Shown: positions 34,403-44,752 of the stretch, one piece after another
How the letters are laid out: each line of letters begins with the position of its first letter
Position numbering within the stretch: the stretch's first letter is position 1
Source of the DNA: Acinetobacter sp. ANC 4173
GTDB lineage: Bacteria; Pseudomonadota; Gammaproteobacteria; Pseudomonadales; Moraxellaceae
DNA length: 64,000 bases
Assembly (NCBI RefSeq): GCF_004331255.1
Contig: NZ_SJOF01000008.1
Coordinates: forward strand, 62,001-126,000
Direction: 5' to 3'
Notes under the pieces: model-generated
The model's database searches: none
What the model was told of the DNA's origin: nothing
What the model saw: only the letters and a program-made list of their open reading frames with translations
Translations under genes and position numbers: made by a program

Positions 34403-35197
34403 ATGGACTATCAATTTTTACAACTCGAACAGCAACAGCAAGTAGCAACGGTTTGGATCAATCGTGCTGAACTGCATAATGCCTTCAATACTACGGTAAT
34501 TGAAGAATTGCATCACTGCTTTCAGCAGTTAAATGGACGAGATGACATTCGTGTGGTGATTTTAGCGGGTCGTGGCAAAAGCTTCTCGGCAGGTGCGGAC
34601 TTAAACTGGATGAAACAAGCGGGACAAGCCTCACAAGCAGACAATGAAGCCGATGCGTTAAAACTTGCGAAAATGCTGCAAAACTTAGCAACTTTAAAAC
34701 AGCCAACCATTGCGCGTGTACAAGGTATTGCCTTTGGTGGAGGTATGGGACTTGCTTCGGCTTGTGATATTTGTGTGGCCAGTACAGATGCGAAATTTGC
34801 CACATCGGAAGTCCGTTTGGGTTTGGCACCTTCAACCATTAGCCCTTATGTAATTCGTGCAATTGGCGCACGTCAGGCTTCACGTTACTTCCTCACAGCA
34901 GAACGTATTACGGCTGAGCAAGCATTACAGATCGGTTTAGCGCATGAAGTAACCACACCTGAATTACTTGATGCCAAAGTCGATGAAATTGTACAAGCAC
35001 TGTTGTTAGGTGGACCTGAAGCACAAGCTGCGTCGAAGCAACTGATTCAAATGGTGAATCAGCAAAGTGTTGATGAAAGCCTACTGCTTAAAACTGCGCA
35101 ACACATTGCCCATGTACGTCAAGGCGAAGAAGCAAAAAATGGACTAAATGCATTCTTAAATAAACATAGCCCAGCTTGGATTAAGGCAACGGCATAA
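34403..35197 (+). CDS. liuC: Methylglutaconyl-CoA hydratase
   Basis: 264 residues, crotonase fold. GKSFSAGADLNWMKQAG near residue 55 and GIAFGGGMGLASACDICVAS near 110 form the oxyanion hole. The second catalytic glutamate is present (TSEVRLGLAP), while the first is Gly (GMGLAS), as I recall for liu-cluster hydratases. It converts 3-methylglutaconyl-CoA to HMG-CoA. It lies between the two carboxylase subunit genes, which fixes the substrate better than its sequence. Confidence 0.88.
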   Translation: MDYQFLQLEQQQQVATVWINRAELHNAFNTTVIEELHHCFQQLNGRDDIRVVILAGRGKSFSAGADLNWMKQAGQASQADNEADALKLAKMLQNLATLKQPTIARVQGIAFGGGMGLASACDICVASTDAKFATSEVRLGLAPSTISPYVIRAIGARQASRYFLTAERITAEQALQIGLAHEVTTPELLDAKVDEIVQALLLGGPEAQAASKQLIQMVNQQSVDESLLLKTAQHIAHVRQGEEAKNGLNAFLNKHSPAWIKATA

Positions 35198-35216
35198 CGA
35201 TAATAAGGACAGAACA

Positions 35217-37205
35217 ATGTTTGAAAAAATTCTAATTGCAAACCGTGGTGAAATTGCCTGTCGTGTTATTCGCACTGCTAAAAAACTCGGCATTGCGACA
35301 GTTGCTGTCTATTCAGATGCTGATGCAAATTCTCAGCATGTTAAACAAGCAGACGAAGCAATTTATATTGGTGAATCCCCTGCTTCTCAAAGCTATTTAC
35401 AGATTGACCGTATTATTCAAGCGGCGCTAACTACTGGCGCACAAGCGATTCATCCAGGTTATGGCTTTTTGTCTGAAAATGACCAGTTTGCAGAAGCTTG
35501 TGAAAAAAACAATATTACCTTTATTGGTCCTCCTGTTGCTGCCATTTTAGCCATGGGTCTAAAAGCAACCTCCAAAGCACTCATGGAAAAAGCTGGTGTG
35601 CCCTTAACTCCGGGTTATCACGGTACCAATCAAGATGCCACTTTCCTAAAACAGCAAGCAGATCAAATTGGTTATCCAGTGTTAATTAAAGCCAGCGCTG
35701 GTGGTGGTGGTAAAGGGATGCGTTTGGTTGAACGTGAAGCTGACTTTTTAAGTTCGCTTGCTTCTTGTAAAAGTGAGGCCAAATCAAGCTTCGCTAATGA
35801 TGACGTGTTAATTGAACGCTATGTGATACAACCACGCCATATCGAAGTGCAAGTTTTTGGTGATACCCACGGTAATTATGTACACTTATTCGAACGTGAT
35901 TGTTCAGTGCAACGTCGCCACCAAAAAGTACTGGAAGAAGCACCTGCTCCACTGATGCCACAACATAAACTGGAGGCTATGCGCCAAGCTGCAATTGATG
36001 CTGCACGTGCAGTGGATTATGTCGGCGCGGGTACAGTGGAGTTTATTGTAGAACAAGATGGTACGGCGTATTTCATGGAAATGAATACTCGTCTACAAGT
36101 AGAACACCCTGTAACTGAAATGATTACAGGACAAGACTTAGTCGAGTGGCAACTCCGCGTGGCTTATGGTGAGCCATTACCGAAGCAACAACATGAATTA
36201 CAAATTCATGGTCATGCGATTGAAGCGCGGGTTTATGCAGAAGAACCTGAAAAAGGCTTCCTTCCTGCGATTGGTCAAATTAGTTATTTACATTATCCAA
36301 ATCAAAATCAGCATGTCCGTGTGGATAGCGGAATTGTTGAAGGCGATGAAATTACCACGTTCTATGACCCAATGATTGCCAAGTTAATTGTTTGGGGTGA
36401 AAACCGTGAAGCAGCATTGGTTCAAATGCACCATGCCTTAAGTCAGTTTCATGTCGAAGGTTTAGGCAATAACATTGCCTTCTTAGACCGTATCATTCGC
36501 TGTGATTCATTTAAAAATGCCAAACTAGATACCAATCTGATTCAACGTGAAGATGCTTTCTTGATGAATGCAGAAACAGCTTCAGATGAAACCATTGTAT
36601 CAGCGGCATTTATTGAACTATTGAAGCGTTTTCATCAGCAGCAAAATGCAAATCCTGTTTGGTCATCAACACCGCTCTGGCGTGTCAATGTGAAGACTCA
36701 ATACGGCGTAAAATTGCAACTGAATCAACAAGCTATTGAGGTATGCTTTACTGCCATCGATAACGGCTTTATTGCACACTATCAGGGTCAGCAATATCCA
36801 GTTCAGGGTCAACTGCTAGATGTACATTTAGCTCAACTTAATCTGAATGGCAAACAATCGAAATTGGCCTTTAGCATTGATGCAGACCATTTAACTGTTT
36901 TCGAAAATGGACAAACGCATAAATTTGCTTATATCCGTCCGAACTATGGCAATGTCGATACCCAACATAATGAGGGCAATTTGAAAGCGCCAATGCCTGG
37001 TGTGATTACCCAAGTTTTGGTTGAAGCCAATGCGCAAGTCAAAAAAGATGACATTTTACTGACTTTAGAAGCCATGAAGATTGAATACGCTATTCGTGCT
37101 CCACGCGATGGTGTGATTACTTCAGCCTACTTCCAACCCGGTGATCAAGTTAAAGCAGGTGATGAACTGGTGGAATTTCAGGCTTTAGCAGAGGAAGTGG
37201 CATGA
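35217..37205 (+). CDS. liuD: 3-methylcrotonyl-CoA carboxylase, biotin-containing (alpha) subunit
   Basis: 662 residues: biotin carboxylase (1-445, with ILIANRGEIACRVIRTAKKL, IHPGYGFLSEN, ATP loop KASAGGGGKGMRLV, CSVQRRHQKVLEEAPAP, FMEMNTRLQVEHPVTE), a linker, and a C-terminal biotinyl domain whose lysine is in LEAMKIEY near residue 621. The common AMKM is AMKI here, which is accepted in this family. The cofactor comes from biotin made by bioB-type enzymes. It carboxylates biotin with ATP and bicarbonate, and LiuB completes the reaction. It overlaps liuE by four bases. Confidence 0.93.
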   Translation: MFEKILIANRGEIACRVIRTAKKLGIATVAVYSDADANSQHVKQADEAIYIGESPASQSYLQIDRIIQAALTTGAQAIHPGYGFLSENDQFAEACEKNNITFIGPPVAAILAMGLKATSKALMEKAGVPLTPGYHGTNQDATFLKQQADQIGYPVLIKASAGGGGKGMRLVEREADFLSSLASCKSEAKSSFANDDVLIERYVIQPRHIEVQVFGDTHGNYVHLFERDCSVQRRHQKVLEEAPAPLMPQHKLEAMRQAAIDAARAVDYVGAGTVEFIVEQDGTAYFMEMNTRLQVEHPVTEMITGQDLVEWQLRVAYGEPLPKQQHELQIHGHAIEARVYAEEPEKGFLPAIGQISYLHYPNQNQHVRVDSGIVEGDEITTFYDPMIAKLIVWGENREAALVQMHHALSQFHVEGLGNNIAFLDRIIRCDSFKNAKLDTNLIQREDAFLMNAETASDETIVSAAFIELLKRFHQQQNANPVWSSTPLWRVNVKTQYGVKLQLNQQAIEVCFTAIDNGFIAHYQGQQYPVQGQLLDVHLAQLNLNGKQSKLAFSIDADHLTVFENGQTHKFAYIRPNYGNVDTQHNEGNLKAPMPGVITQVLVEANAQVKKDDILLTLEAMKIEYAIRAPRDGVITSAYFQPGDQVKAGDELVEFQALAEEVA

Positions 37206-38104
37206 CTGAATTTGTAAAAGTTGTTGAAGTCGGTCCGCGTGATGGTTTGCAGAATGAGAAAACCTCACTCACCCTTCAAGATCGGAAACAACTGATTTTG
37301 GATTTAATGCAGACGGGACTTAAAGCCATTGAAGTCGGTTCTTGCGTGTCTCCGAAGTGGGTGCCACAAATGGCATTGAGTGATGAACTCTATGCTCAAT
37401 TGCCCAAGGATCCGAATGTTCAATTCAGTTTGCTCACCCCAAACATGAAGGGCTTTGAATCTGCTTTGGCTGTCGGATGTAAAGAAGTTGCGGTTTTTAC
37501 CGCAGCTTCTGAAAGTTTCACGCAAAAAAACATTAATTGTTCAATTGATGAAAGCTTTGAAAAATTTGCAGATATTCTAAAAGCCGCCAAAGAACATGAC
37601 ATTCAAGTTCGTGGCTATGTATCTTGTGTGGTTGATTGTCCTTATGAAGGTGCAATTGATCCGAAACAAGTCAGCAAAGTTGTAACCCGTTTATTTGATA
37701 TGGGTTGTTATGAAGTCTCTTTGGGTGAAACCATTGGTACAGCCACTCCCAACCGTGTCAAAAACATGTGGGAAGCTTGTTTAAGCGAATTGGATGCTCA
37801 ATTCATGGCAGGACATTTCCACAACACCTACGGCATGGCGATTGCCAATATTTACCAATCCTTAGAACAAGGCATTCGTGTTTTTGATTCTTCAATTGCG
37901 GGTTTAGGTGGTTGTCCTTATGCCAAAGGCGCTTCGGGTAATGTCAGTACCGAAGATTTATTGTATTTACTCAATGGCATGGGTTTTGAAACAGGCATTA
38001 ATGTTGAAGCACTGATGCAAGCCAGTCAAAACATCAGTCAGCGTTTAGACCGAAAAAATCCCTCGAACTTTGCCAATGCCTATTTGCAAACGCGTTGTGC
38101 TTAA
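37202..38104 (+). CDS. liuE: Hydroxymethylglutaryl-CoA lyase
   Basis: 300 residues, TIM-barrel. It splits HMG-CoA into acetoacetate and acetyl-CoA, the last step of the leucine branch. VEVGPRDGLQNEKT near residue 10 holds the metal-binding aspartate and catalytic arginine; AGHFHNTYGMA carries the metal histidines; and GLGGCPYAKGASGNVSTED has the catalytic cysteine near residue 237. The ATG overlaps the liuD stop (ATGA). Also called mvaB. Terminator follows 10 bases later. Confidence 0.94.
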   Translation: MTEFVKVVEVGPRDGLQNEKTSLTLQDRKQLILDLMQTGLKAIEVGSCVSPKWVPQMALSDELYAQLPKDPNVQFSLLTPNMKGFESALAVGCKEVAVFTAASESFTQKNINCSIDESFEKFADILKAAKEHDIQVRGYVSCVVDCPYEGAIDPKQVSKVVTRLFDMGCYEVSLGETIGTATPNRVKNMWEACLSELDAQFMAGHFHNTYGMAIANIYQSLEQGIRVFDSSIAGLGGCPYAKGASGNVSTEDLLYLLNGMGFETGINVEALMQASQNISQRLDRKNPSNFANAYLQTRCA

Positions 38105-38114
38105 CAAAGATAAT

Positions 38115-38143
38115 AAATCAGCCGCTTATTCAGCGGCTGATTT
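38115..38143 (+). terminator. Terminator after the liu operon
   Basis: Stem AAATCAGCCGCT, loop TATTC, stem AGCGGCTGATTT. The T tract is short, but the 12-bp stem is perfect. It lies between convergent liuE and cysK, so it can act on both. Confidence 0.8.
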
Positions 38144-38167
38144 ACATTTCATACTGATCAAACCAAC

Positions 38168-39166
38168 TTAATCAGCAGAAATATCTTCAAACAGAACTGA
38201 AGATAAATAGCGTTCACCACTATCAGGTAAGATCACCACAATATTCTTGCCTGCATTTTCAGGACGAGCTGCCAATTGTGCTGCTGCAGCCATCGCTGCA
38301 CCGCAAGAAATACCCACTAAAATCCCTTCTTGAGTCGCAGTTTTACGCGCCCAATCAATTGCATCTTGGCTAGTAATCGCCACAACCTCATCGACTAAAT
38401 CAAGGTCTAAGTTCTTCGGAATGAAGTTTGCCCCAATGCCTTGGATTTTATGTGGTGCTGGTGTAATCGCCTCACCACGTTTGGTTTGACTAATAATTGC
38501 AGATTCGGCAGGTTCTACTGCAACCGAGTAAATTGGCTGGTTTTTCACTTTTTCAAAGAAACGTGAAATCCCTGAAATTGTGCCTCCTGTACCCACACCT
38601 GCCACTAAAATATCGACTTGACCATTGGTCGCTGCCCAAATTTCAGGGCCTGTTGTGTCTTCATGAATTTGCGGATTGGCTGGATTTTCAAATTGTTGTG
38701 GCAGGAAATAATGTTCAGGTTGTTCAGTCGCTAAACGAACAGCTTCATCTACTGCACCTTTCATCCCTTTAGCTGGCTCAGTCAACACCAAGTTTGCGCC
38801 CAATGCTTTTAACACTTTACGACGTTCAATACTCATGCTGGCTGGCATGGTTAAAGTAATATCATAGCCTTTTGCCGCAGCAACAAACGCTAAAGCAATG
38901 CCTGTGTTACCACTGGTTGGTTCTACAATATGCATCCCTGCTTTTAACACGCCACGTTTTTCTGCATCGGCAATCAGTGCCGCACCAATACGACATTTCA
39001 CTGAAAAAGCAGGATTTCGGCTTTCAACTTTGGCAAATACATTTGCACCACCCGAAATGACACGATTAATGCGTACTAATGGTGTATTACCAATCGCTTC
39101 GGCATTGTTACTATAAACTGCAATACCTAAATTATTGGGTGTTGGAAAGGCTGAATCAGTACTCAT
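38168..39166 (-). CDS. cysK: Cysteine synthase A
   Basis: 332 residues. O-acetylserine sulfhydrylase with pyridoxal phosphate on K57 (FSVKCRIG). [13 protein letters not shown] binds substrate, [14 protein letters not shown] holds the phosphate, and GVGISCGAA-type [13 protein letters not shown] follows near the end. It makes L-cysteine from O-acetylserine and sulfide. It stands alone, ending against the liu terminator. CysM is less likely because of the length and the SVKCRIG form of the lysine motif. No CysB site was identified. Confidence 0.93.
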   Translation of the reverse strand: MSTDSAFPTPNNLGIAVYSNNAEAIGNTPLVRINRVISGGANVFAKVESRNPAFSVKCRIGAALIADAEKRGVLKAGMHIVEPTSGNTGIALAFVAAAKGYDITLTMPASMSIERRKVLKALGANLVLTEPAKGMKGAVDEAVRLATEQPEHYFLPQQFENPANPQIHEDTTGPEIWAATNGQVDILVAGVGTGGTISGISRFFEKVKNQPIYSVAVEPAESAIISQTKRGEAITPAPHKIQGIGANFIPKNLDLDLVDEVVAITSQDAIDWARKTATQEGILVGISCGAAMAAAAQLAARPENAGKNIVVILPDSGERYLSSVLFEDISAD

Positions 39167-39322
39167 GTTATATCCCTAAGTTTATTGACTATTTAGAACT
39201 GAATCATGATACAACCAATTTTGCTGAAATACAGAATGCACGCGGAATTTTCTGTAGATTTCGCTTTAAAAACATACATTTTAAAAACCTCAATTTCAGC
39301 ACGTCCCTATGCCATTTTAAGT

Positions 39323-40198
39323 TTAAGCTTCTAAAACTGTTTGGTTCCATTGTTCAAGCACAGAAACTACCGCGGTAAAATCCATCTGCTCGGCTTGCGC
39401 TGTTGGAATCTGCTTAAACAGTGCTTGAATACTTTCAAAAATCGGCACGTTTGCATCCTGCTGCTGTGCTAAATTCAAGCCAATGCCAATATCTTTCTGC
39501 AATAAATTTAGGGCAAAAGTCTTAGGGAAACTACGGTTCAATACCTTTTGCGCCATGATCGAATCAGACACCGTACTTTTACCACTTGAATGATTAATAC
39601 AGTTTAAGGCACCCGTAACATCAACTTGCTGTTGCTTAAGAATAGTGAGTCCCTCCGCCAAAGCCCACAAATGGGTTGCCATCAACACATTATTCACGGC
39701 TTTCACCGCAAAGCCTGAACCACTGCATCCAACATATTCGACCAAGCCTGCAAATGCAGAAATGATCGGTAAAGCGCGCTGATAGGCTTGTTCATCTCCA
39801 CCTAACATCACGGTTAAGGTTCCCCGTTCCGCACCAATCGTTTGACCTGACACAGGTGCATCTAAATAAGCAACCTGATTTTGCCCAAGCTGCCGAGATA
39901 ACTTGCGTGCTGAATCTGGCACACCACTGGTACAGTCAATCCAGATACTACCCGTTTTGGGTGGAAATTCGGCAATCAGTTGTTCAACATCTGCACTGGT
40001 CGGCAGACAGGAAAAAATATAATCAGCTTGTGCGGCTTGTTCCAAACTCACAGCCTGTGTACCAAATTGCTGTGCATGATGTTCTGCTTTTTCAGCTGTA
40101 CGGTTCCAGACATACACGGGTAAACCGAGCTTGGGAAGATGGGAAGCCATATGCCAACCCATCGCGCCTAATCCAATAAAAGCAATACTTTGACTCAA
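39323..40198 (-). CDS. NAD(P)-dependent beta-hydroxyacid dehydrogenase at end of rut operon
   Basis: About 291 residues of the 3-hydroxyisobutyrate dehydrogenase family. N-terminal Rossmann motif [19 protein letters not shown], substrate loop [19 protein letters not shown] near residue 115, and catalytic lysine in [17 protein letters not shown] at 40198 is chosen because GGAGAG lies five bases upstream; the upstream extension (GTG at 40240) overlaps rutG by 20 bp. Placed directly after rutG, it may reduce malonic semialdehyde to 3-hydroxypropionate, the job of the missing RutE. That role is inference. Confidence 0.78.
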   Translation of the reverse strand: MSQSIAFIGLGAMGWHMASHLPKLGLPVYVWNRTAEKAEHHAQQFGTQAVSLEQAAQADYIFSCLPTSADVEQLIAEFPPKTGSIWIDCTSGVPDSARKLSRQLGQNQVAYLDAPVSGQTIGAERGTLTVMLGGDEQAYQRALPIISAFAGLVEYVGCSGSGFAVKAVNNVLMATHLWALAEGLTILKQQQVDVTGALNCINHSSGKSTVSDSIMAQKVLNRSFPKTFALNLLQKDIGIGLNLAQQQDANVPIFESIQALFKQIPTAQAEQMDFTAVVSVLEQWNQTVLEA

Positions 40199-40220
40199 TT
40201 GATCTCTCCAATCAGGCTCA

Positions 40221-41579
40221 TTAAGAGCCTTGTGCAACACTACTATTTACTTCACTATCCACGTCCTGCACTTTGGTTACAGTCTCTTCACCCCGGTTTA
40301 AAAATAGGTTGAGTAGAATTGCTGCCAGTGTTGCGGTACCAATACCACCCAAGTCAAATGATCCGATGTGTAAACTGAAGTTACCTGCGCCCATAATTAA
40401 ACTCACGGCTGCAATAATTAAGGTGCTGTTTTGGGTAAAATCAACTTTGTTATCGACCCAGATTTTTGCTCCAGCGACAGTAATCAAACCAAATACAACG
40501 ATAGATGCCCCACCTAAAAGTGCGACTGGAATGGTGCTGATCACGGCGCCAAACTTTGGTGATAAGCCAAGTAAAATGGCGAAGATCCCTGCGACGACAA
40601 AAATGGTGGTTGAATAAACTTTGGTGACTGCCATTACGCCAATGTTCTCGGCATAGGTGGTCATGCCTGTACCACCAACCGAAGCGGATAAAGAGGTACA
40701 TACACCATCTGCGAAAAATGCGCGGCCCATATACGGCGACAGGTTTTTCCCTGTCATGGCTGAAACTGCTTTGAAATGTCCTAAGTTTTCTGCCACTAAA
40801 ATAATCGCGACAGGTGCAATCAGTAACATAGCATTGGCGTTAAAAACGGGTGCATGGAACATCGGTAATCCAAACCATGCAGCATTGCCAATGATTGAGA
40901 AATCAATTGGTTTGCCGAACCCCATGACATTGGCAAGCAAGAAATAAACAAGATAAGCAGAACACAGCCCAATCAGTAATAACAAGCGACGCACCATGCC
41001 GCGAGTAAACACAGCAACAGCACTAATACAGACAATGGTAATCACCGCCATCCACGTATCGAATGTATTGGTAGATACACTTTTAATGGTAATGGGTGCA
41101 AGGTTCAAACCAATGATCATGACAATCGCACCTGTAACAATCGGGGGCATCAACTTTTCGATCCAACCTGTTCCCGTCTTCATCACCACAAGACCAATAC
41201 CTGCATACACTAGACCACAAGCAATTGTTCCCCCAAGAGCTAAAGCAATGTTTGGATTTGAACCTACACCTGCGTAACCTGTTGCGGCCGCGACTGCCCC
41301 AATAAAGGCGAAACTTGACCCCAGATAACTTGGCATACGACCGCCCGTCATCAGGAAGAATAAAATCGTGCCTATTCCTGTAATGAAGATGGTTAAGTTA
41401 GGATCGAAGCCCATCAACAATGGCGCCAGTACCGTTGCTCCAAACATGGCAAAAGCATGTTGTAAGCCTAGAACGATACTGCGTCCGACTGGGAGATATT
41501 CATCAATTTGAACAGGGGTTGTATCTAAGTCGCCTTGGTAAGGCTTAAATTTTGGAAACCACGATTGTTTTTCTTGCAT
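40221..41579 (-). CDS. rutG: Uracil/pyrimidine permease
   Basis: 452 residues, NCS2 nucleobase:cation symporter family, with about 14 membrane segments. ATG at 41579 is chosen over the upstream frame (to 41618) because AAGGAGGGG lies six bases before it and the longer version overlaps rutF. Motifs include SFAFIGAVAAATGYAG and VILVAENLGHFKAVSAMTG, the latter holding the conserved glutamate of the substrate site, and GGTGMTTYAENIGVMAVTKV. It imports uracil or thymine for RutA. It follows rutF by 32 bp. Confidence 0.9.
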   Translation of the reverse strand: MQEKQSWFPKFKPYQGDLDTTPVQIDEYLPVGRSIVLGLQHAFAMFGATVLAPLLMGFDPNLTIFITGIGTILFFLMTGGRMPSYLGSSFAFIGAVAAATGYAGVGSNPNIALALGGTIACGLVYAGIGLVVMKTGTGWIEKLMPPIVTGAIVMIIGLNLAPITIKSVSTNTFDTWMAVITIVCISAVAVFTRGMVRRLLLLIGLCSAYLVYFLLANVMGFGKPIDFSIIGNAAWFGLPMFHAPVFNANAMLLIAPVAIILVAENLGHFKAVSAMTGKNLSPYMGRAFFADGVCTSLSASVGGTGMTTYAENIGVMAVTKVYSTTIFVVAGIFAILLGLSPKFGAVISTIPVALLGGASIVVFGLITVAGAKIWVDNKVDFTQNSTLIIAAVSLIMGAGNFSLHIGSFDLGGIGTATLAAILLNLFLNRGEETVTKVQDVDSEVNSSVAQGS

Positions 41580-41611
41580 GGGTTTCCCCTCCTTCTTATA
41601 GGGTTTGTTCT

Positions 41612-42178
41612 TTAGCACATACGGTGTGGTTCACAATAAGCACGGTTAAAATACATCAACGCATTTAAGCCCTGATTGTGTTGAATGGCTTTGACCTGAC
41701 AGAATAAAACATCATGACTCCCCACACTCATGCTTTGCACAATTTCACAGTCAAAACTAATTAAGGCATCCTGTAAAACAGGCGCTTGAGTAGCCAGCGT
41801 TTCCCACTGACCCGCAGCAAAGCGTTCAGGCATTGGTGTTTTGCCACCAAAAACATTGGAAAGTACCATCTGATGTGAAGCTAAGGTGTTCACACATAAA
41901 ACTTTATTGATCTTAAAAGTCTCAAATACAGATGCAGAACGATTGAGACATACTAACAATGTCGGTGGTGTATCCGTCACACTACATACGGCAGATGCGG
42001 TAAAACCTGCGACACCTGCGGGTCCAGAAGTAGTAATCACATTTACTGCTGCACCCAAATTTGACATGCCTTCGCGGAATGCTTTCTGATCGACATCAAT
42101 ATGCGTGGTTTTTTGCGTGTTATAGATTTTTTCTAAACATTCTTCTTTGATTAAGCTTTTGAGTAATTCTGCATTCAT
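41612..42178 (-). CDS. rutF: FMN reductase of the Rut pathway
   Basis: 188 residues, flavin reductase-like (NADH:FMN oxidoreductase, split-barrel). [20 protein letters not shown] at residue 33, [20 protein letters not shown] and [18 protein letters not shown] are typical. It supplies reduced flavin to the RutA oxygenase. E. coli RutF is 164 residues; the extra length is N-terminal, so a later start is possible. It lies 35 bp after rutC. Confidence 0.9.
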   Translation of the reverse strand: MNAELLKSLIKEECLEKIYNTQKTTHIDVDQKAFREGMSNLGAAVNVITTSGPAGVAGFTASAVCSVTDTPPTLLVCLNRSASVFETFKINKVLCVNTLASHQMVLSNVFGGKTPMPERFAAGQWETLATQAPVLQDALISFDCEIVQSMSVGSHDVLFCQVKAIQHNQGLNALMYFNRAYCEPHRMC

Positions 42179-42213
42179 CTTGGTTCTCCTATCGTGGCTA
42201 GTCTTGCTACTAC

Positions 42214-42603
42214 CTAAGCAGTAGCGGCATGGGCAACACTGGCTATTTCAACGAGGGCATCGGGCTTCACCAAACCAGCCTGAATGCAGTAACGTGCAGG
42301 CTTGTCCCCTGGAAAATACTCGGCATAGACTTGATTAATCGCAGCATAATCTGCCCAATCTTTGACAAAAATATGGTTAAAGGTCACATCCTCCATACTT
42401 CCACCTGCTTCTTTCAATACTGATTGAATGGTTTCTAAAATATGTCGTGCTTGAGCAGCCGCATCGCCGACATGAACCACATTGTTGTTTTCATCAAAAG
42501 CCAATGTGCCTGAGACATACACAATATTATCTGCCTTGGTGGCTGGAACATAGGGTGCTAAAGGTTTTGATGTTCCTGCTGGAATAATGACTTGTTTAGG
42601 CAT
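42214..42603 (-). CDS. rutC: RidA-family aminoacrylate deaminase/peracid reductase
   Basis: 129 residues, RidA/YjgF/YER057c fold. [20 protein letters not shown], then [19 protein letters not shown] and [23 protein letters not shown], with the active-site arginine in ARYCIQ. In the rut pathway it acts on aminoacrylate or its peracid. The length matches E. coli RutC (128). It follows rutB by 14 bp. Confidence 0.9.
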   Translation of the reverse strand: MPKQVIIPAGTSKPLAPYVPATKADNIVYVSGTLAFDENNNVVHVGDAAAQARHILETIQSVLKEAGGSMEDVTFNHIFVKDWADYAAINQVYAEYFPGDKPARYCIQAGLVKPDALVEIASVAHAATA

Positions 42604-42617
42604 GGTAATCGCTCCTT

Positions 42618-43373
42618 TTAAGCAGTTTTAGCGAGTTGGTCGGTATTGGGAACAAAAGTGTCGACAAAACTTTGCGTATCGGACACCCAGCCAAAGAAGG
42701 TTTTGATGTTATAGAGGCTTGCAGCTTGAATTTCTGCTGAACCCGCCTGATAACAGGCATCTTTTAATGCCACCCCGAAGTACTCGAGGAAAAAACCATC
42801 TCTTAAGGTCGATTCCACGCAAACATTGGTCGCAATACCAACAAAGACTAAATTACGAATCCCGCGGGCACGTAACATGCTGTCTAATGCAGTATTAAAG
42901 AAACCGCTGTAGCGAGGTTTTTCAATTACAATGTCTTGCGCCAAGGGTTGCAATTCATCGATCAGCTCAAAATCCCAACCGCCTTTTGCCAGTAATTTGC
43001 CTTGTAGTTCAGGTTGTTTACGCATAGTTTTCAGTGCATTGGATTTATGAAAATTTGGTGAACCGCGTCCTCCCGCTTCTACATATTGATCATCCCAGCC
43101 GTTTTTAAAGTAAATCACCTGAATATTGGCTGCATGTGCCGTTTCAACTGCCTTTTTAATGTTCTGTACCACAGGTTGGGTCGCTGAAACATCAAAACCA
43201 GCTAAATCCAGATAGCCACCCATTGAGGTATAGGCATTCTGCATATCAATGACAATTAAGGCCGTTTGCTCAGGTGCAAACTGAATATTTTCAGGTTCTG
43301 CTTTTAAGGTTTTACCTTGACCTGTAGCTTCGGTAAAATCGCTGATGACTGTATGTGTATTGACTTGGCTCAT
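42618..43373 (-). CDS. rutB: Ureidoacrylate amidohydrolase
   Basis: 251 residues from ATG at 43373, which has TGGAGA seven bases upstream and overlaps the rutA stop by four bases (ATGA); the longer frame to 43439 is inside rutA and rejected. Isochorismatase-like cysteine hydrolase: [16 protein letters not shown] supplies the aspartate, and [16 protein letters not shown] the catalytic cysteine. It splits ureidoacrylate (peracid) to aminoacrylate, CO2 and ammonia. E. coli RutB is 230 residues. Confidence 0.92.
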   Translation of the reverse strand: MSQVNTHTVISDFTEATGQGKTLKAEPENIQFAPEQTALIVIDMQNAYTSMGGYLDLAGFDVSATQPVVQNIKKAVETAHAANIQVIYFKNGWDDQYVEAGGRGSPNFHKSNALKTMRKQPELQGKLLAKGGWDFELIDELQPLAQDIVIEKPRYSGFFNTALDSMLRARGIRNLVFVGIATNVCVESTLRDGFFLEYFGVALKDACYQAGSAEIQAASLYNIKTFFGWVSDTQSFVDTFVPNTDQLAKTA

Positions 43374-44488
43374 GCTGATTTCTCCAAAACTGTTACAGGT
43401 GCTTGTTCTGCCAGATCCATCACAACATGTTGACGGCATTGCATAAGCGGTTGAATTTTTTGACCAAAATCTTCGACGCCCTGAACGAAATCATCAAAAG
43501 TTAATAAAATGCCTTCTGTGCCTTTAATGTCACCAATTTCATCTAACATCGCTGCGACTTTTTCATAAGAACCTACCAAGGTGCCCATGTTGATATTGAC
43601 GGGAGATACACTCGATGCCATTTGACGAATATTGGTATCGGTTCCTGAAGTAGTGTCTTTGCCGCCTTGATTCATCAGCCAGTTAATTGCTTCCATGTCT
43701 GCGCCATCGTTATAGCTTTGCCATTTCGCCAATGCTTCTTCATCAGTTTCAGCAGCAATTACCATAAACAACACATAAGTTTGAACATCACGTCCTGTTT
43801 TATCAGTATGTGCTTTTAGGCGATCATTGATTTCTGCATAAGCGGTTGGTGTGTTTAAACCTTTCCCAAACACAAAGTTGTAATCCGCGTATTGCGCAGA
43901 AAATGCCAGTCCTGTATCCGATTGACCTGCACAGATAATTTTCATATCCGCTTGTGGTGTTGGGCTGACACGACAATCCTGCATTTCAAAATGTTCGCCT
44001 TTGAAATCTGACTTACCTGTAGCCCACAGTTCACGAAGAACTTGCACATATTCAGATAAATAGTCATAGCGCTTCCCAAAATACTCATCTCCTGGCCACA
44101 TCCCCATTTGCGTATATTCAGGCGCTTGCCAGCCTGTCACGACATTTAAGCCAAAACGACCATTCGAAATGGAGTCAATAGTTGAAGCCATACGTGCAAC
44201 AATTGCAGGTGGCATCACCAAAGTTGCTGCGGTTGCATAAATTTTAATTTTGCTGGTAACCGCAGCTAAGCCCGCCATGAGTGTGAAGGTTTCTAAGTTG
44301 TGATCCCAAAATTCGGTTTTGCCACCAAAGCCACGCAGTTTAATCATGGACAAGGCAAAATCGAAACCATAATGCTCGGCACGTTGTACAATTTTTTTGT
44401 TGAGTTCAAAGCTCGGCATGTACTGTGGCGCATTTTCAGAAAGTAACCAGCCATTGTTCCCGATTGGGCAAAAGACACCTATTTTCAT
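43370..44488 (-). CDS. rutA: Pyrimidine oxygenase (flavin-dependent)
   Basis: 372 residues, bacterial luciferase-like monooxygenase. It uses FMNH2 from RutF and O2 to open the uracil ring between N3 and C4. [19 protein letters not shown] at the start, [39 protein letters not shown] and [12 protein letters not shown] are all clear RutA features. First gene of the operon, 80 bases after a predicted sigma-54 start. The 341-base gap to rutD (44489-44829) holds that promoter, palindromes and the rutD terminator. Confidence 0.94.
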   Translation of the reverse strand: MKIGVFCPIGNNGWLLSENAPQYMPSFELNKKIVQRAEHYGFDFALSMIKLRGFGGKTEFWDHNLETFTLMAGLAAVTSKIKIYATAATLVMPPAIVARMASTIDSISNGRFGLNVVTGWQAPEYTQMGMWPGDEYFGKRYDYLSEYVQVLRELWATGKSDFKGEHFEMQDCRVSPTPQADMKIICAGQSDTGLAFSAQYADYNFVFGKGLNTPTAYAEINDRLKAHTDKTGRDVQTYVLFMVIAAETDEEALAKWQSYNDGADMEAINWLMNQGGKDTTSGTDTNIRQMASSVSPVNINMGTLVGSYEKVAAMLDEIGDIKGTEGILLTFDDFVQGVEDFGQKIQPLMQCRQHVVMDLAEQAPVTVLEKSA

Positions 44489-44579
44489 GTGTTACATCCT
44501 CATTCAATTATGAAATTTCTCAAAACCTATACCCTGTTATTTTTTGGGATATAAATCTTTATATTCTTAACTTGATGAG

Positions 44580-44596
44580 TGCATGGAGTGTGCCAA
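44580..44596 (-). promoter_or_regulatory. Candidate sigma-54 promoter of the rut operon
   Basis: Minus strand TTGGCACACTCCATGCA: a perfect TTGGCAC -24 box, and GC of the -12 box 12 bases after the GG; the -12 box has ATGCA for TTGCA. Start predicted near 44569. E. coli rut is known to be NtrC-activated. Confidence 0.65.
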
Positions 44597-44648
44597 CTTT
44601 TTAAATTAATTTAATATCAATAATTTAAAACCATTAAAATATTTATGT

Positions 44649-44668
44649 ATTTTACCGAAAGGTAAAAT
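44649..44668. promoter_or_regulatory. Perfect 20-bp palindrome upstream of rutA
   Basis: ATTTTACC-GAAA-GGTAAAAT. A looser relative (TTTACC-AAAT-GG, 44721-44742) lies 70 bp away. It may bind a local repressor or activator; no regulator gene is beside it. Confidence 0.4.
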
Positions 44669-44702
44669 TGACATTTTTAATGTGCACTTTTTTTGTGATT
44701 CA

Positions 44703-44719
44703 TGATCTAAATGTGTGCA
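44703..44719. promoter_or_regulatory. NtrC-like site upstream of rutA
   Basis: TGATCTAAATGTGTGCA matches 9 of 12 positions of TGCACY-N5-GGTGCA, about 110 bp upstream of the sigma-54-like promoter. A weaker half-site, TGCACT, is at 44683-44688. Confidence 0.35.
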
Positions 44720-44752
44720 CATTTTTTACCAAATGGAAAAATAACGAAAAGA

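Noticed and set aside
34491-34839. Two antisense open frames of 105 and 114 codons
   Set aside because: They lie opposite liuC, show no ribosome site, and are explained by codon bias of the sense gene.
40273-40617. Antisense frame of 114 codons
   Set aside because: Mirror of rutG membrane codons; no start signal.
43374-43439. Upstream extension of rutB
   Set aside because: Lies within rutA and lacks a ribosome site; ATGA overlap at 43370-43373 is the natural start.
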